64,000 nt of DNA. It comes from Alphaproteobacteria bacterium (lineage in GTDB: Bacteria > Pseudomonadota > Alphaproteobacteria > Ferrovibrionales > Ferrovibrionaceae). This document shows positions 56,005 through 64,000 of this stretch, one piece after another. The DNA lies in the NCBI GenBank assembly GCA_947473805.1, contig CANJGB010000008.1:1-64000 (forward strand), given 5' to 3'. The translations under genes were made by a program, and so were the position numbers. The notes under the pieces were generated by a model. It was not told where the DNA came from. It saw nothing but the letters and a program-made list of their open reading frames with translations, and searched no databases. The number at the start of each line of letters is the position of its first letter. Within the stretch, counting starts at the first letter, position 1.

Positions 56005-57051
56005 ATGACTGCTGTCCCCCGCCTGGTCTCACTCGGCATCGCCGTTCCGCCCCACATTCTCGACCAGAAGGAGGTGGCGCGCGACGCCGGGAAGCTGTTT
56101 GCCGGCGCTTTCGGCGACTGGTCGCGCCTCACCCCCGTCTACGCCAATGCGCAGATCGACACCCGGCACTCTTGTGTTCCCATCGAGTGGTACATGGAGC
56201 CGCACGGCTTCGCCGAGCGCAACCGGCTGTTCCTGGAGAACGCCATCGACCTGCTGCAATCGGCGGCTGAGCAGGCCTTGCGCGATGCCGGACTGCGTCC
56301 AGATCAGATCGATGGCATCGTCACCGTGTCCAGTTCCGGCATCGCAACGCCCAGCCTGGACGCCCTGCTGATGGAGCGGATGCCGTTCCGGCGCAACCTC
56401 CAACGGCTGCCGATTTTCGGGCTGGGCTGCGCCGGTGGCGTGCTCGGCCTCGCCCGTGCGGCACAGATGGCGATGGCCGCGCCGACGCATCGCTACCTGT
56501 ATTGCGTTGTAGAACTGTGTGGCCTGACGTTCCGCCACGCCGACCGCTCCAAGAGCAATGTCATTGCCACGGCGCTGTTTGGCGATGGCGCCGCCGCAGC
56601 CGTAGTCAGCGCCAATATGGCCGGCCCCGCCATCACCGGCTGGGCCGAACACACCTGGCCGGCCTCCCTCGATGTTATGGGCTGGAACGTGCGTGACGAC
56701 GGCCTGGCCGTGGTCTTCTCGCGCGACATTCCAACCTGGGTCAGGCAGAGGATGGCGGAGCCGGCGAACGATTTCCTTGCCAGCAAGGGAATGACCATGG
56801 CCGACATCAAGACCTTTGTGGCGCATCCCGGCGGCGCCAAGGTGCTGGATGCCCTGGAGAAAATTTTCAAGTTGCCGCCGGGTGGACTGGAAGATTCGCG
56901 CGCGACGCTGCGCGAGTTCGGCAACATGTCGGCAGCAACCGTCATGTTCGTCCTGAAGCGGGTGCTGGACCGCGGGTTCGAGGGGCCAAGCCTGCTCTCC
57001 ACCCTGGGGCCAGGTTTTACCGCCGGCTTTCTGATGCTGGAGCAGGCATGA
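56005..57051 (+). CDS. Type III polyketide synthase
   Basis: A 348-residue chalcone/stilbene-synthase-like enzyme. The catalytic triad is C142 (GLGCAGG), H274 (VAHPGG) and N307 (FGNMSAA). It would extend an acyl-CoA starter with malonyl-CoA to alkylpyrones or alkylresorcinols. It overlaps an ICMT-like methyltransferase gene by four bases, the arrangement of bpsA-bpsB and srsA-srsB pairs that make O-methylated products. The starter and ring type cannot be told. Confidence 0.92.
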   Translation: MTAVPRLVSLGIAVPPHILDQKEVARDAGKLFAGAFGDWSRLTPVYANAQIDTRHSCVPIEWYMEPHGFAERNRLFLENAIDLLQSAAEQALRDAGLRPDQIDGIVTVSSSGIATPSLDALLMERMPFRRNLQRLPIFGLGCAGGVLGLARAAQMAMAAPTHRYLYCVVELCGLTFRHADRSKSNVIATALFGDGAAAAVVSANMAGPAITGWAEHTWPASLDVMGWNVRDDGLAVVFSRDIPTWVRQRMAEPANDFLASKGMTMADIKTFVAHPGGAKVLDALEKIFKLPPGGLEDSRATLREFGNMSAATVMFVLKRVLDRGFEGPSLLSTLGPGFTAGFLMLEQA

Positions 57052-57542
57052 CAATGCTCTATGGCGTCGTGCTGCTGGTCGTCGTCCAGCGCCTGGTCGA
57101 ACTGGCCATTGCCGCGCGCAATACGGCGCGGCTGCGGCAGGCCGGTGCGGTCGAATATGGTGCGCGGCACTACCCGTTGTTTATCCTGCTCCATGGCACC
57201 TGGCTTGCCAGCGTGGCGCTGCTTATACCGGCGGACCAGGCGGCAAACCTGTGGCTGCTGAGCGCGCTGATCGTGCTTTTGCTCGCGCGCTTCTGGGTGA
57301 TGACGTCGCTTGGGCCTTACTGGACGACGCGGATCATCCGCCTGCCCCACGGGCCTATCGTCAGCTCGGGGCCGTATCGCTGGGTGCGCCACCCGAATTA
57401 TCTGATCGTCACCGGCGAGATTGCCGTCCTGCCGCTCGTGTTTGGCGCCTGGAAGATCGCAATTGTCTTCTCGCTTCTGAACGCGCTGCTGCTGCGGCAT
57501 AGAATAAGAATAGAAAACGCCGCCCTGGGAGAAACGACATGA
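57048..57542 (+). CDS. ICMT-family methyltransferase (BpsB/SrsB-like)
   Basis: A 164-residue integral membrane protein with about four helices and the ICMT core GPYRWVRHPNYLIVTGE. Next to a type III polyketide synthase it most likely O-methylates the polyketide, as BpsB or SrsB do. It overlaps both neighbours by four bases, so the three genes are one operon. Confidence 0.88.
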   Translation: MTMLYGVVLLVVVQRLVELAIAARNTARLRQAGAVEYGARHYPLFILLHGTWLASVALLIPADQAANLWLLSALIVLLLARFWVMTSLGPYWTTRIIRLPHGPIVSSGPYRWVRHPNYLIVTGEIAVLPLVFGAWKIAIVFSLLNALLLRHRIRIENAALGETT

Positions 57543-58276
57543 GACTTGCAGGTAAGATCGCGATCATTACCGGCGCCGGTTCCGGTTTCGGCGAGGGCAT
57601 CGCCACGCGCTTCGCCGAAGAAGGCGCAAAGGTGATCGTCGCCGATATCGACGAGGTCGCCGCCAAACGTGTCGCGCGCGCGATTGGCGGCACCGCCGTG
57701 CGCGCAGACGTCACAAGCGGCATCGAGGTTGCAGCGATGGTAGCCGCCGCGACTGAGAGTTACGGCGGGCTCGACATCCTCGTGAACAATGCGGGCATGC
57801 CCCAACGCGCCGGTCCGGCCGACGAAGTGGACGAAGCAATGTTCGACCGCATCTTCGACGTGAACGTGAAGGGTCTGTACTTCGGCATTGTTCACGCGGT
57901 GCCGGTACTGAAGAAGCGCGGCGGCGGCGTAATCATCAGCACGGCATCAACGGCGGCCGTCCGGCCGCGGCCTGGCCTCGCCTGGTACGCTGCGAGCAAA
58001 GGCGCGGTTGTGACAGCGACGAAATCGCTGGCGCTGGAACTGGCGCCGCACCGGATCAGGGTCAACGCCATCAACCCCGTTGCCGGCGACACGCCGATGC
58101 TCAAGGAGTTCATGGGCGATGGCGAGGCGATCCGGCGGCAGTTCATCGCCTCGATCCCGCTGGGCCGCCTTTCGACACCGCGTGACATCGCCAACGCGGC
58201 ACTGTATTTGGCTTCCGACGAAGCCTCGCTCGTCACCGGCATCTGCATGGAAGTCGATGGCGGCCGTTGCGTCTGA
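57539..58276 (+). CDS. SDR oxidoreductase (FabG-like)
   Basis: A 245-residue SDR with [24 protein letters not shown], catalytic YAASK and C-terminal GICMEVDGG. It starts within the methyltransferase gene end (ATGA). It may reduce a polyketide product or be an unrelated dehydrogenase; position in the operon is the only link. Confidence 0.87.
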   Translation: MRLAGKIAIITGAGSGFGEGIATRFAEEGAKVIVADIDEVAAKRVARAIGGTAVRADVTSGIEVAAMVAAATESYGGLDILVNNAGMPQRAGPADEVDEAMFDRIFDVNVKGLYFGIVHAVPVLKKRGGGVIISTASTAAVRPRPGLAWYAASKGAVVTATKSLALELAPHRIRVNAINPVAGDTPMLKEFMGDGEAIRRQFIASIPLGRLSTPRDIANAALYLASDEASLVTGICMEVDGGRCV

Positions 58277-58295
58277 ACAGCGAAGGAGTTCGATC

Positions 58296-58742
58296 TTGCA
58301 TCGCCGACATTTCCTCGCCATCTTGCCGCTCACTTTTGCGTTGCCGACCGCTTCGGTTTGGGCGCAGCAGACCGGTTCAAGGAGCCCTGCCATGACGACC
58401 ACTTCCAGCGGACTGCAATACACCGATACCGTCGAAGGCAAGGGTGCCAGCCCCGCCAACGGCCAGACCTGCGTGATGCATTACACCGGCTGGCTCTACG
58501 ACAATGGCGTCAAAGGCAAGAAGTTCGACAGCTCGGTCGACCGCGGCGAGCCATTCGCCTTCAAGATCGGCATCGGACAGGTGATCCGCGGCTGGGATGA
58601 GGGCGTCGCGACCATGAAGGTGGGCGGTAAGCGCACCCTCATCATCCCGCCGCAGCTGGGCTACGGCGCGCGTGGCGCCGGCGGCGTCATTCCCCCGAAC
58701 GCCACTTTGATGTTTGACGTGGAGCTTCTCGGTATCAAGTAG
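58296..58742 (+). CDS. FKBP-type peptidyl-prolyl isomerase, exported
   Basis: A 148-residue protein: a signal peptide with a twin-Arg start ([22 protein letters not shown]) then the FKBP domain ([55 protein letters not shown]). The first codon is TTG 58296, supported by aaggag seven bases upstream; the ORF up to 58080 overlaps the SDR. It catalyses proline isomerisation in the periplasm. Confidence 0.9.
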   Translation: MHRRHFLAILPLTFALPTASVWAQQTGSRSPAMTTTSSGLQYTDTVEGKGASPANGQTCVMHYTGWLYDNGVKGKKFDSSVDRGEPFAFKIGIGQVIRGWDEGVATMKVGGKRTLIIPPQLGYGARGAGGVIPPNATLMFDVELLGIK

Positions 58743-58780
58743 CCAAGGTTCTCCGGAACTCCGGTTCCGGCGTCTCGTTT

Positions 58781-58811
58781 GACCTCCGCCGCAACTATGA
58801 CGGCGGAGGTC
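58781..58811 (+). promoter_or_regulatory. Hairpin that covers the next gene's ribosome site
   Basis: GACCTCCGCCG and CGGCGGAGGTC form an 11-bp perfect stem with a 9-nt loop. The second arm contains GGAGG (58805-58809), the ribosome site of the small ORF at 58815. There is no T-run, so it could be an RNA switch or thermometer, or just a transcript end. Confidence 0.5.
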
Positions 58812-58814
58812 GCG

Positions 58815-59003
58815 ATGGCGACAATTCAGCAATACGACCACATCGCGGACCAGGAACTTTTCGGTCCGCATCTTGTTGCGTTGGCCATTTTCTTTGTTCT
58901 TTGCGCGGTATTCGCAACGAATCGGGGGCTGTTGCTCTGGGCCGCCATCGATCCCGGGGGGCTCCCAGCGGTCGGAAACGCCATTTATGCGAGTTTAGCC
59001 TGA
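58815..59003 (+). CDS. Small membrane protein, unknown
   Basis: A 62-residue ORF with MATIQQYDHIADQELFGPHL, one transmembrane segment (LVALAIFFVLCAVFA) and a short tail. A GGAGG site five bases before ATG 58815 supports translation, although it lies in a hairpin. I know no family for it, so it is a tentative gene. Confidence 0.5.
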   Translation: MATIQQYDHIADQELFGPHLVALAIFFVLCAVFATNRGLLLWAAIDPGGLPAVGNAIYASLA

Positions 59004-59113
59004 TATCATTTACGTAAAATACGGCAAAATCGACGCAAAATTCGGCCTTTAGTTCCCTTGAGTCTGGCGGAGTGCTATGAGCCGGAATGTCTCAAACCGT
59101 CGGGGAATTTTAG

Positions 59114-59242
59114 GTGGCGACGTTCATCCTGTTGGTGATCATCGCTTTGTCCTTTGCCGCTGGCTATGGGACGCGCGCCTTCTTGTCCTGGCGCGCCCGA
59201 CGTATTTTTCGCCGGTCAGTCAGCTACTATCACGACGATTGA
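59114..59242 (+). CDS. Small membrane protein, 42 residues
   Basis: GTG 59114 opens a frame encoding VATFILLVIIALSFAAGYG, one membrane helix, then a strongly basic tail (TRAFLSWRARRIFRRSV) and YYHDD. Short proteins of this layout recur in Alphaproteobacteria. It is too short to have been called by length alone; ribosome site gggg lies eight bases upstream. Function unknown. Confidence 0.55.
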   Translation: MATFILLVIIALSFAAGYGTRAFLSWRARRIFRRSVSYYHDD

Positions 59243-59271
59243 TTTTGGGCCTGTGGTAACGACCCTGGTGG

Positions 59272-59347
59272 TGGTGAGCCCGTCGGGATTCGAACCCGAG
59301 ACCCCCTGATTAAAAGTCAGATGCTCTACCAGCTGAGCTACGGGCTC
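59272..59347 (-). tRNA. tRNA-Lys (TTT anticodon), CCA encoded
   Basis: The minus strand reads GAGCCCGTAGCTCAGCTGGT at its 5' end, the anticodon loop CTTTTAA with TTT, the T arm GGTTCGAATCC and the acceptor end GGGCTCACCA. All four stems pair. Lysine UUU reads AAA/AAG. The CCA is at 59272-59274. Confidence 0.97.
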
Positions 59348-59403
59348 TGAGGGTCGTCAATAAGCGGCGGAACATAGGCTCCCCCCCTTTGCGCGTCAAC
59401 GAT

Positions 59404-59517
59404 CTAGGACGGAATTCGGCCTGTCAGCCAGAACAGGGCGTGGGCAACGCCATAAGCCAACAGGCCGAACAAGAAGGCGGCGCCAAAGGCCTTCAGGTGT
59501 CGATCCAGACTTTTCAT
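59404..59517 (-). CDS. Small membrane protein coupled to tgt
   Basis: A 37-residue ORF ([20 protein letters not shown]...) with one membrane helix (~10-32) starting at ATG 59517, which overlaps the tgt stop as ATGA. This overlap and the regular hydrophobic segment argue that it is translated. No family recognised. The longer same-frame ORF to 59733 is inside tgt and is rejected. Confidence 0.6.
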   Translation of the reverse strand: MKSLDRHLKAFGAAFLFGLLAYGVAHALFWLTGRIPS

Positions 59518-60638
59518 ATCGGTTCTATATCGCCCTGCGCTTGCTGAACGTGAAACGCCGATGCATAGGCCTCGAACCGGCCAGCGGCAATCGCCTCGCG
59601 CAGATCTGCCATCAGGTCCTGGTAGTAGGTCAGGTTGTGCCACGTCAGCAGCATAGGCCCCAGCATCTCTTCCGCCTTCACCAGGTGATGCAGGTAGGCC
59701 CGGCTGTAGTTGCGGCACGCCGGACAGCGGCAAGCATCATCCAGCGGGCGCGGGTCATCGGTGTGCCGGGCATTACGCAGGTTCACCTTGCCACGCCGGG
59801 TAAAAGCCTGGGCATTGCGGCCAGAGCGCGTCGGGATGACACAGTCGAACATGTCGATACCGCGTCCAACCGCACCAACGATGTCAGCCGGCTTGCCCAC
59901 GCCCATGAGGTAGCGCGGACGGTCGGCGGGAAGATGCGGCACGGTGACCTCAAGCGTCGCGAACATCGCTTCCTGCCCCTCGCCCACCGCCAGGCCCCCG
60001 ACCGCATAGCCGTCAAAGCCGAGGCGGGTGAGTGCGTCGGATGATTCCAGGCGCAAATCGGCGAACACGCTGCCTTGCACGATGCCGAACAGGCCATGGC
60101 CGGGCCTATCGACGAACGCCACCCGGCTCCGCTCTGCCCAGCGCATCGACAATCGCATTGACGAAGCGGCCACCTCCGCCGTCGCGGGAAATGGCGTGCA
60201 TTCGTCGAATGCCATGGTGATGTCAGCGCCGAGTAGATGCTGAATCTGGATCGAGCGCTCCGGCGTAAGGTCATAACGCGAACCGTCGATGTGCGACTGG
60301 AACTCAACGCCGCGCTCCGACATTTTGCGCAGGCCCGCCAGCGACATAACCTGATAGCCACCGGAATCCGTCAGGATCGGCCGCGGCCAGTTCATGAACC
60401 GGTGCAGGCCACCCAGCTTGGCCACCCGCTCCGCCCCCGGCCGCAACATCAGGTGATAGGTGTTGCCGAGGATAATGTCCGCGCCGGTCTCGCGAACGGC
60501 CTCGGGCGTCATCGCCTTCACTGTCGCCGCCGTGCCCACCGGCATGAACGCGGGCGTGCGAACCTCGCCATGGGCGAGCGTCACCACGCCGGTGCGCGCG
60601 GCGCCATCGGTAGCCGAAATGTCGAAGCCGACGGTCAC
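59514..60638 (-). CDS. tgt: Queuine tRNA-ribosyltransferase
   Basis: Exchanges G34 for preQ1 in tRNAs with GUN anticodons, 374 residues. Features: [30 protein letters not shown], the Asp region [12 protein letters not shown], and the zinc site CRCPAC with later His. It follows queA with a four-base overlap. Confidence 0.96.
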   Translation of the reverse strand: MTVGFDISATDGAARTGVVTLAHGEVRTPAFMPVGTAATVKAMTPEAVRETGADIILGNTYHLMLRPGAERVAKLGGLHRFMNWPRPILTDSGGYQVMSLAGLRKMSERGVEFQSHIDGSRYDLTPERSIQIQHLLGADITMAFDECTPFPATAEVAASSMRLSMRWAERSRVAFVDRPGHGLFGIVQGSVFADLRLESSDALTRLGFDGYAVGGLAVGEGQEAMFATLEVTVPHLPADRPRYLMGVGKPADIVGAVGRGIDMFDCVIPTRSGRNAQAFTRRGKVNLRNARHTDDPRPLDDACRCPACRNYSRAYLHHLVKAEEMLGPMLLTWHNLTYYQDLMADLREAIAAGRFEAYASAFHVQQAQGDIEPI

Positions 60639-61678
60639 GCCGCCCGCTCCAGCAGCGACGCATCGCCATAGGAGTAGAAACGATAGCCGGCCCCTATGGC
60701 GCGGGCATAGATTTCGTGGGCTCGCTCAAGCCCAACGAAAGCCGCGACCAGCATGAACAAGGTTGAGCGCGGCAGGTGGAAATTGGTCCACAGCAGATCG
60801 ACGGCCCGGAAGCGATACCCCGGCGTGATGAATATGTCGGTCGCCGCCGCGTAGGGGCGCACCGCGCCAGTTTCATCCGCCGCACTTTCCAGCAGGCGCA
60901 GCGCGGTGGTGCCGATAGCCACCACCCTTCCGCCGCGCGCCCGGGCGGCGTTGATGGCATCGGCCACTTCAAAAGATATCTCACCGCGCTCCGCGTGCAT
61001 CTTGTGCGCGTCCGTATCGTCGGCCTTGACCGGCAGGAAGGTGCCGGCACCCACGTGCAGCGTGATGAACCGGCTGTCGATGCCGGCATCTTTCAGCGCC
61101 GCGAGCAGTGCGGGCGTAAAGTGCAGTCCTGCCGTGGGCGCGGCAACCGCCCCGGGGCGGTGCCCGAACACGGTCTGGTAGTCCTGAAGGTCGCGTTCGT
61201 CAGTGGCCCTCTGCGCGACAATATAGGGCGGCAACGGCATTTCGCCGTGCTCGCGCAGGACATCTTCGAACGCCTTGGGATCGTCGAAGGCCACAAGCAC
61301 CTCCCCCGCGTCGCGACGCTCAAGGATCGTGGCCCCCAGGTTGTCACCAAACCTGATGCGATCACCCGCGCGCAGGCGCTTCGCTGGCCGGGCAAAGGCA
61401 GCCCAGGTGATCTCGTCGATCCGCAGGTGCAGCAGCAACTCGACCCGCACCGCCTGGCCATCGCGGACGCGCTCGCCGCGCAGTCGTGCCGGAATGACCC
61501 GCGTGTCGTTGAACACCATCATGTCGCCCCGCCGCAGCAGTCGCGGCAGTTCCCGCACCATGCGGTCATCGATGCCAGTTCCACGCGCCACCAAAAGCTT
61601 GGCGGAATCGCGCGGCTGCGCCGGGCGCAGCGCAATGCGTTCGGTCGGAAGATCGAAGTCGAAGGCGTCGACCCGCAC
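60635..61678 (-). CDS. queA: SAM:tRNA ribosyltransferase-isomerase
   Basis: Adds the epoxycyclopentane ring in queuosine synthesis using the ribosyl part of SAM, 347 residues. Begins [20 protein letters not shown], with [26 protein letters not shown] and [18 protein letters not shown]. It forms a pair with tgt. Confidence 0.96.
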   Translation of the reverse strand: MRVDAFDFDLPTERIALRPAQPRDSAKLLVARGTGIDDRMVRELPRLLRRGDMMVFNDTRVIPARLRGERVRDGQAVRVELLLHLRIDEITWAAFARPAKRLRAGDRIRFGDNLGATILERRDAGEVLVAFDDPKAFEDVLREHGEMPLPPYIVAQRATDERDLQDYQTVFGHRPGAVAAPTAGLHFTPALLAALKDAGIDSRFITLHVGAGTFLPVKADDTDAHKMHAERGEISFEVADAINAARARGGRVVAIGTTALRLLESAADETGAVRPYAAATDIFITPGYRFRAVDLLWTNFHLPRSTLFMLVAAFVGLERAHEIYARAIGAGYRFYSYGDASLLERAA

Positions 61679-61705
61679 GGGCGCGCGCGAGTCCGGGGAA
61701 CCGCC

Positions 61706-62251
61706 CTACTTGACGTCGGCTGCCACGCGCATGGTGATGATCTTGTCCGGGCGGTCGACCAGGCCGCTGCCCGGCGCACCCTTCTTGATGTTGTCGACCA
61801 GTTCCATGCCCTCGATCACACGGCCCCATACGGTGTACTGGCCATCAAGATGACGGGCGGCCTTGAACACGATGAAGAACTGGCTGTTGGCGCTGTTAGG
61901 GTCGCTCGTCCGCGCCATGGACACGGTGCCGCGCGCGTGTGGCACGCTGCCGAACTCGGCCTTCAGGTTCGGCTTGTCCGAACCGCCGGAACCGGTGCCG
62001 GTCGGGTCGCCGGTCTGCGCCATGAAGCCGTCGATCACGCGGTGAAACACGATGCCGTCATAGAACTTCGCGCGCGCAAGTTCCTTGATGCGCGCGACAT
62101 GGTTCGGCGCCACATCGGGCAGCATCTCGATGACGACACGGCCGTCCTTGAGCTGAAGATAAAGGGTGTTTTCAAGATCGGCCGACATGGCGGGTTCCGT
62201 CATTGCAAGAGTGAAAATGGAAAGGACGACGAGAGCGAGTTTTCTGAACAT
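61706..62251 (-). CDS. Exported cyclophilin-type peptidyl-prolyl isomerase
   Basis: A 181-residue protein: a signal peptide (~1-23, VVLSIFTLAMTEPAMSA) then the cyclophilin fold with FHRVIDGFMAQTGDPTGTG, ANSQFFIVF and VWGRVIEG. Periplasmic folding helper. It lies between coaD and queA in a conserved order. It is 12 bases from coaD. Confidence 0.93.
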   Translation of the reverse strand: MFRKLALVVLSIFTLAMTEPAMSADLENTLYLQLKDGRVVIEMLPDVAPNHVARIKELARAKFYDGIVFHRVIDGFMAQTGDPTGTGSGGSDKPNLKAEFGSVPHARGTVSMARTSDPNSANSQFFIVFKAARHLDGQYTVWGRVIEGMELVDNIKKGAPGSGLVDRPDKIITMRVAADVK

Positions 62252-62263
62252 GACTGGCAGGCC

Positions 62264-62773
62264 TCAGTTCTTGACCTCGGCAACCCTCGCCAGCAGAAGC
62301 TTGGCAACGGGGGCCGACACGAAAGCGCTGATATCGCCGCCCAGCAGGGCGATTTCCTTGACCAGGCGCGAGGCAATGAACTGATGTGAATCAGATGCCA
62401 TCAGGAAGACGGTCTCTATCTCGCTGTTAAGGCGCGAGTTCATGCCGACCATCTGGAATTCGTACTCGAAGTCCGACACCGCGCGCAGGCCGCGCACGAT
62501 CATCGAGGCGCCGCATTCCATCGCGAAATGCATCAGCAGGCTCGAGAACGGCCGGACCTGGATGTCCGAGCCGTTGAGATTGAGGCTACGGATTTCCTCG
62601 CGCACCATATCCACGCGCTCATCGAGAGTGAACAGCGGGCCCTTGCCGGCATTGACGGCCACACCGATGACCAGTGTGTCGCACAGCTTCGCCGCGCGGT
62701 GGATGATGTTGTAATGGCCGCGGGTCAGGGGATCGAACGTCCCCGGATACAGGCCGACGCGCTTCTTCGACAC
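62264..62773 (-). CDS. coaD: Phosphopantetheine adenylyltransferase
   Basis: Fourth step of CoA synthesis, 169 residues. It has GLYPGTFDPLTRGHYNII with the nucleotidyl-transferase T/HxGH motif ending at H20, VRGLRAVSDFEYEFQM, and HQFIASRLVKE in place of the usual ISSxxR/K segment. The start abuts the gyrA stop. Confidence 0.95.
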   Translation of the reverse strand: MSKKRVGLYPGTFDPLTRGHYNIIHRAAKLCDTLVIGVAVNAGKGPLFTLDERVDMVREEIRSLNLNGSDIQVRPFSSLLMHFAMECGASMIVRGLRAVSDFEYEFQMVGMNSRLNSEIETVFLMASDSHQFIASRLVKEIALLGGDISAFVSAPVAKLLLARVAEVKN

Positions 62774-64000
62774 CTACTCCTCCCCGGCAGTACCGTTGGC
62801 GTCGCCGCCAGCGTCGGAAAGTCTTGCAACGGAAACCACGCGCTCGTCATCGGCCGTGCGGAACAAGGTTACACCCTGCGTATTCCGGCCGGCAACGCGG
62901 ATATCGTCCACGGGGCAGCGAATGACCTGGCCGCCATTGGTGACCAGCATGATCTGGTCCTCGTGCTCGACCGGGAAGGCCGCCACGACACTGCCGTTGC
63001 GGTCGCTGGTCTCGATATTGATGATGCCGGAGCCGCCGCGGCTGGTGACCCGGTATTCATAGGCAGACGTGCGTTTGCCATAACCGTTGGCGGTGACGCT
63101 CAGGATGAACTGTTCGCCGCCGCCCAGTTCGGCCGCCCGCTCGCCGGCAACTTCGGTCGGCAGTTCGACATCCTTCTCGCCGGCTCGGATGCGCCGCTGC
63201 GCCAACGAATAGCGCAGATAGGCCTCGCGCTCCTCGGTCGAAATGTCGCTGTGCCGCAGGATCGAGAGCGAAATCACCTCGTCGCCCTCGGCCAGCTTCA
63301 TGCCGCGCACACCAGTCGAACTGCGGCTCTGGAACACGCGCACATCGGCAACCGGGAAGCGCACGCACTTGCCGAGTAGCGAGGCCAGCAGGATATCTTC
63401 CGCGTCGGTGCACGAGACGACGCCGATCAGCCGGTCGTCGGCATCCTCGGCCTCGAACTTCATCGCGATCTTGCCGCTCTGGTTGATCTGCGTGAAATCG
63501 CTCAGAGAATTGCGGCGCACATTGCCCTTGGCGGTAGCGAACATAACGTTCAGCGCCGCCCACTGCCCCTCGTCCTCCGGCAACGGCATGACAGTCGCGA
63601 TCTTCTCGCCATCCGCCAGCGGCAGCAGATTGTTCAACGGCCGCCCGATGGCGGTTCGGTCACCCTCGGGGATGCGCCATACCTTCAGCTTGTAGACACG
63701 GCCGAGGCTGGAGAAGGCCAAAAGCGGTGTGTGCGTCGACGCCGAAAACACCTGGGTAACGAAATCGTCCTGCCGGGTGCCCGCACCGGTCAGGCCCTTG
63801 CCGCCACGACGCTGGGTGCGATAGGTCGACAGCGCCGTGCGCTTCACATAGCCGCGATGGCTGATCGTGACGATCATGTCCTCGCGCTGGATCAGGTCCT
63901 CGTCGTCCTGCTCGAACTCGATCTCGCGGATTTCGGTTCGCCTGGGGGTGGCGAACCTGTCCTTCATCTCGATCAGTTCGTCCTTCAGGATCGCCATCAG
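62774..64000 (-). CDS. gyrA: DNA gyrase subunit A, C-terminal part (runs off window)
   Basis: The last ~408 codons of gyrA. The start is beyond 64000, so the catalytic Tyr domain is missing. The DNA-wrapping beta-pinwheel shows the GyrA box QRRGGKG and repeats such as MIVTISHRGYVKRT, VYKLKVWRIPEG and GSGIINIETSD. The C-terminus is acidic (DAGGDANGTAGEE). Gyrase A with gyrase B supercoils DNA. Confidence 0.96.
   Translation of the reverse strand: MMAILKDELIEMKDRFATPRRTEIREIEFEQDDEDLIQREDMIVTISHRGYVKRTALSTYRTQRRGGKGLTGAGTRQDDFVTQVFSASTHTPLLAFSSLGRVYKLKVWRIPEGDRTAIGRPLNNLLPLADGEKIATVMPLPEDEGQWAALNVMFATAKGNVRRNSLSDFTQINQSGKIAMKFEAEDADDRLIGVVSCTDAEDILLASLLGKCVRFPVADVRVFQSRSSTGVRGMKLAEGDEVISLSILRHSDISTEEREAYLRYSLAQRRIRAGEKDVELPTEVAGERAAELGGGEQFILSVTANGYGKRTSAYEYRVTSRGGSGIINIETSDRNGSVVAAFPVEHEDQIMLVTNGGQVIRCPVDDIRVAGRNTQGVTLFRTADDERVVSVARLSDAGGDANGTAGEE

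Noticed and set aside
59272-59347. tRNA-Lys as an integration site for an island
   Set aside because: No integrase and no duplicated tRNA 3' end were seen on either side within the window.
60776-62389. 537-codon open frame antisense to queA and the cyclophilin gene
   Set aside because: Overlaps two conserved genes and has no motif of its own.

Overview
The window is GC-rich bacterial DNA with dense coding on both strands and many 1-4 bp gene overlaps. The gene content points to an alphaproteobacterium: divK-pleD, a DUF3572 gene, an EipB/DUF1849 envelope protein, the aapJQMP amino-acid importer, DUF2336, a ChrR anti-sigma factor, a DinB polymerase with an N-terminal zinc ribbon, and the runs mfd-sdhE-recG-DUF502 and gyrA-coaD-ppi-queA-tgt. 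A Rhodospirillales-like lineage is my best guess. No rRNA or species-specific marker is present, so this is inference.

Layout. 1-1.3 kb: a complete IS5-family element (IS427-like, frameshifted transposase) sits inside dprA; only the 3' part of dprA is in the window. 1.5-10.3 kb: topA-rnr-GDPD operon, then corA, a DUF983 gene, an MFS transporter and rpmG. 10.4-17.6 kb: an accessory-looking set with a creatininase-family hydrolase, an NMT1/THI5-type ABC importer, a cytosine-deaminase-like amidohydrolase, an FAD oxidase broken by an amber codon, a flavodoxin-fold reductase and a frameshifted RidA. It could be a decaying N-heterocycle uptake and breakdown route. 17.6-33 kb: signalling, with pleD, divK, a GGDEF protein behind a near-consensus sigma-54 promoter, a class III cyclase, ChrR without an adjacent sigma gene, and a PleC/DivJ-like histidine kinase. 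Housekeeping genes (HAD, two paired glycosyltransferases, ROK kinase, dinB, eipB) lie between them. 33-42.7 kb: sulfur and amino-acid genes (GGCT-Nudix fusion, cysK, alaX, sseA, aapJQMP, metC). 42.7-49.2 kb: zur and hisI diverging from a perfect Zur palindrome, an alpha/beta hydrolase, two family III CoA-transferases, an SDR and an FrnE-type DsbA. Palindromic and tandem repeats are concentrated in this stretch. 49.3-56 kb: mfd, sdhE, recG, DUF502. 56-58.7 kb: type III polyketide synthase, ICMT-like methyltransferase, SDR and FKBP. 58.8-64 kb: small membrane ORFs, tRNA-Lys, tgt-queA-ppi-coaD and the 3' part of gyrA, which runs off the window.

Working together: divK, pleD and the DivJ/PleC-like kinase are parts expected of the developmental phosphorelay that controls c-di-GMP. 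topA-rnr and mfd/recG are nucleic-acid maintenance. queA-tgt make queuosine. cysK, sseA, metC and aap handle sulfur and amino acids. The best candidates for unusual biology are the Zur operator shared with hisI, the eight-unit 10-bp repeat array after a CoA-transferase gene, the sigma-54-controlled GGDEF gene, the orphan ChrR with an ECF-type promoter, and the creatininase/importer/deaminase cluster with two broken members.
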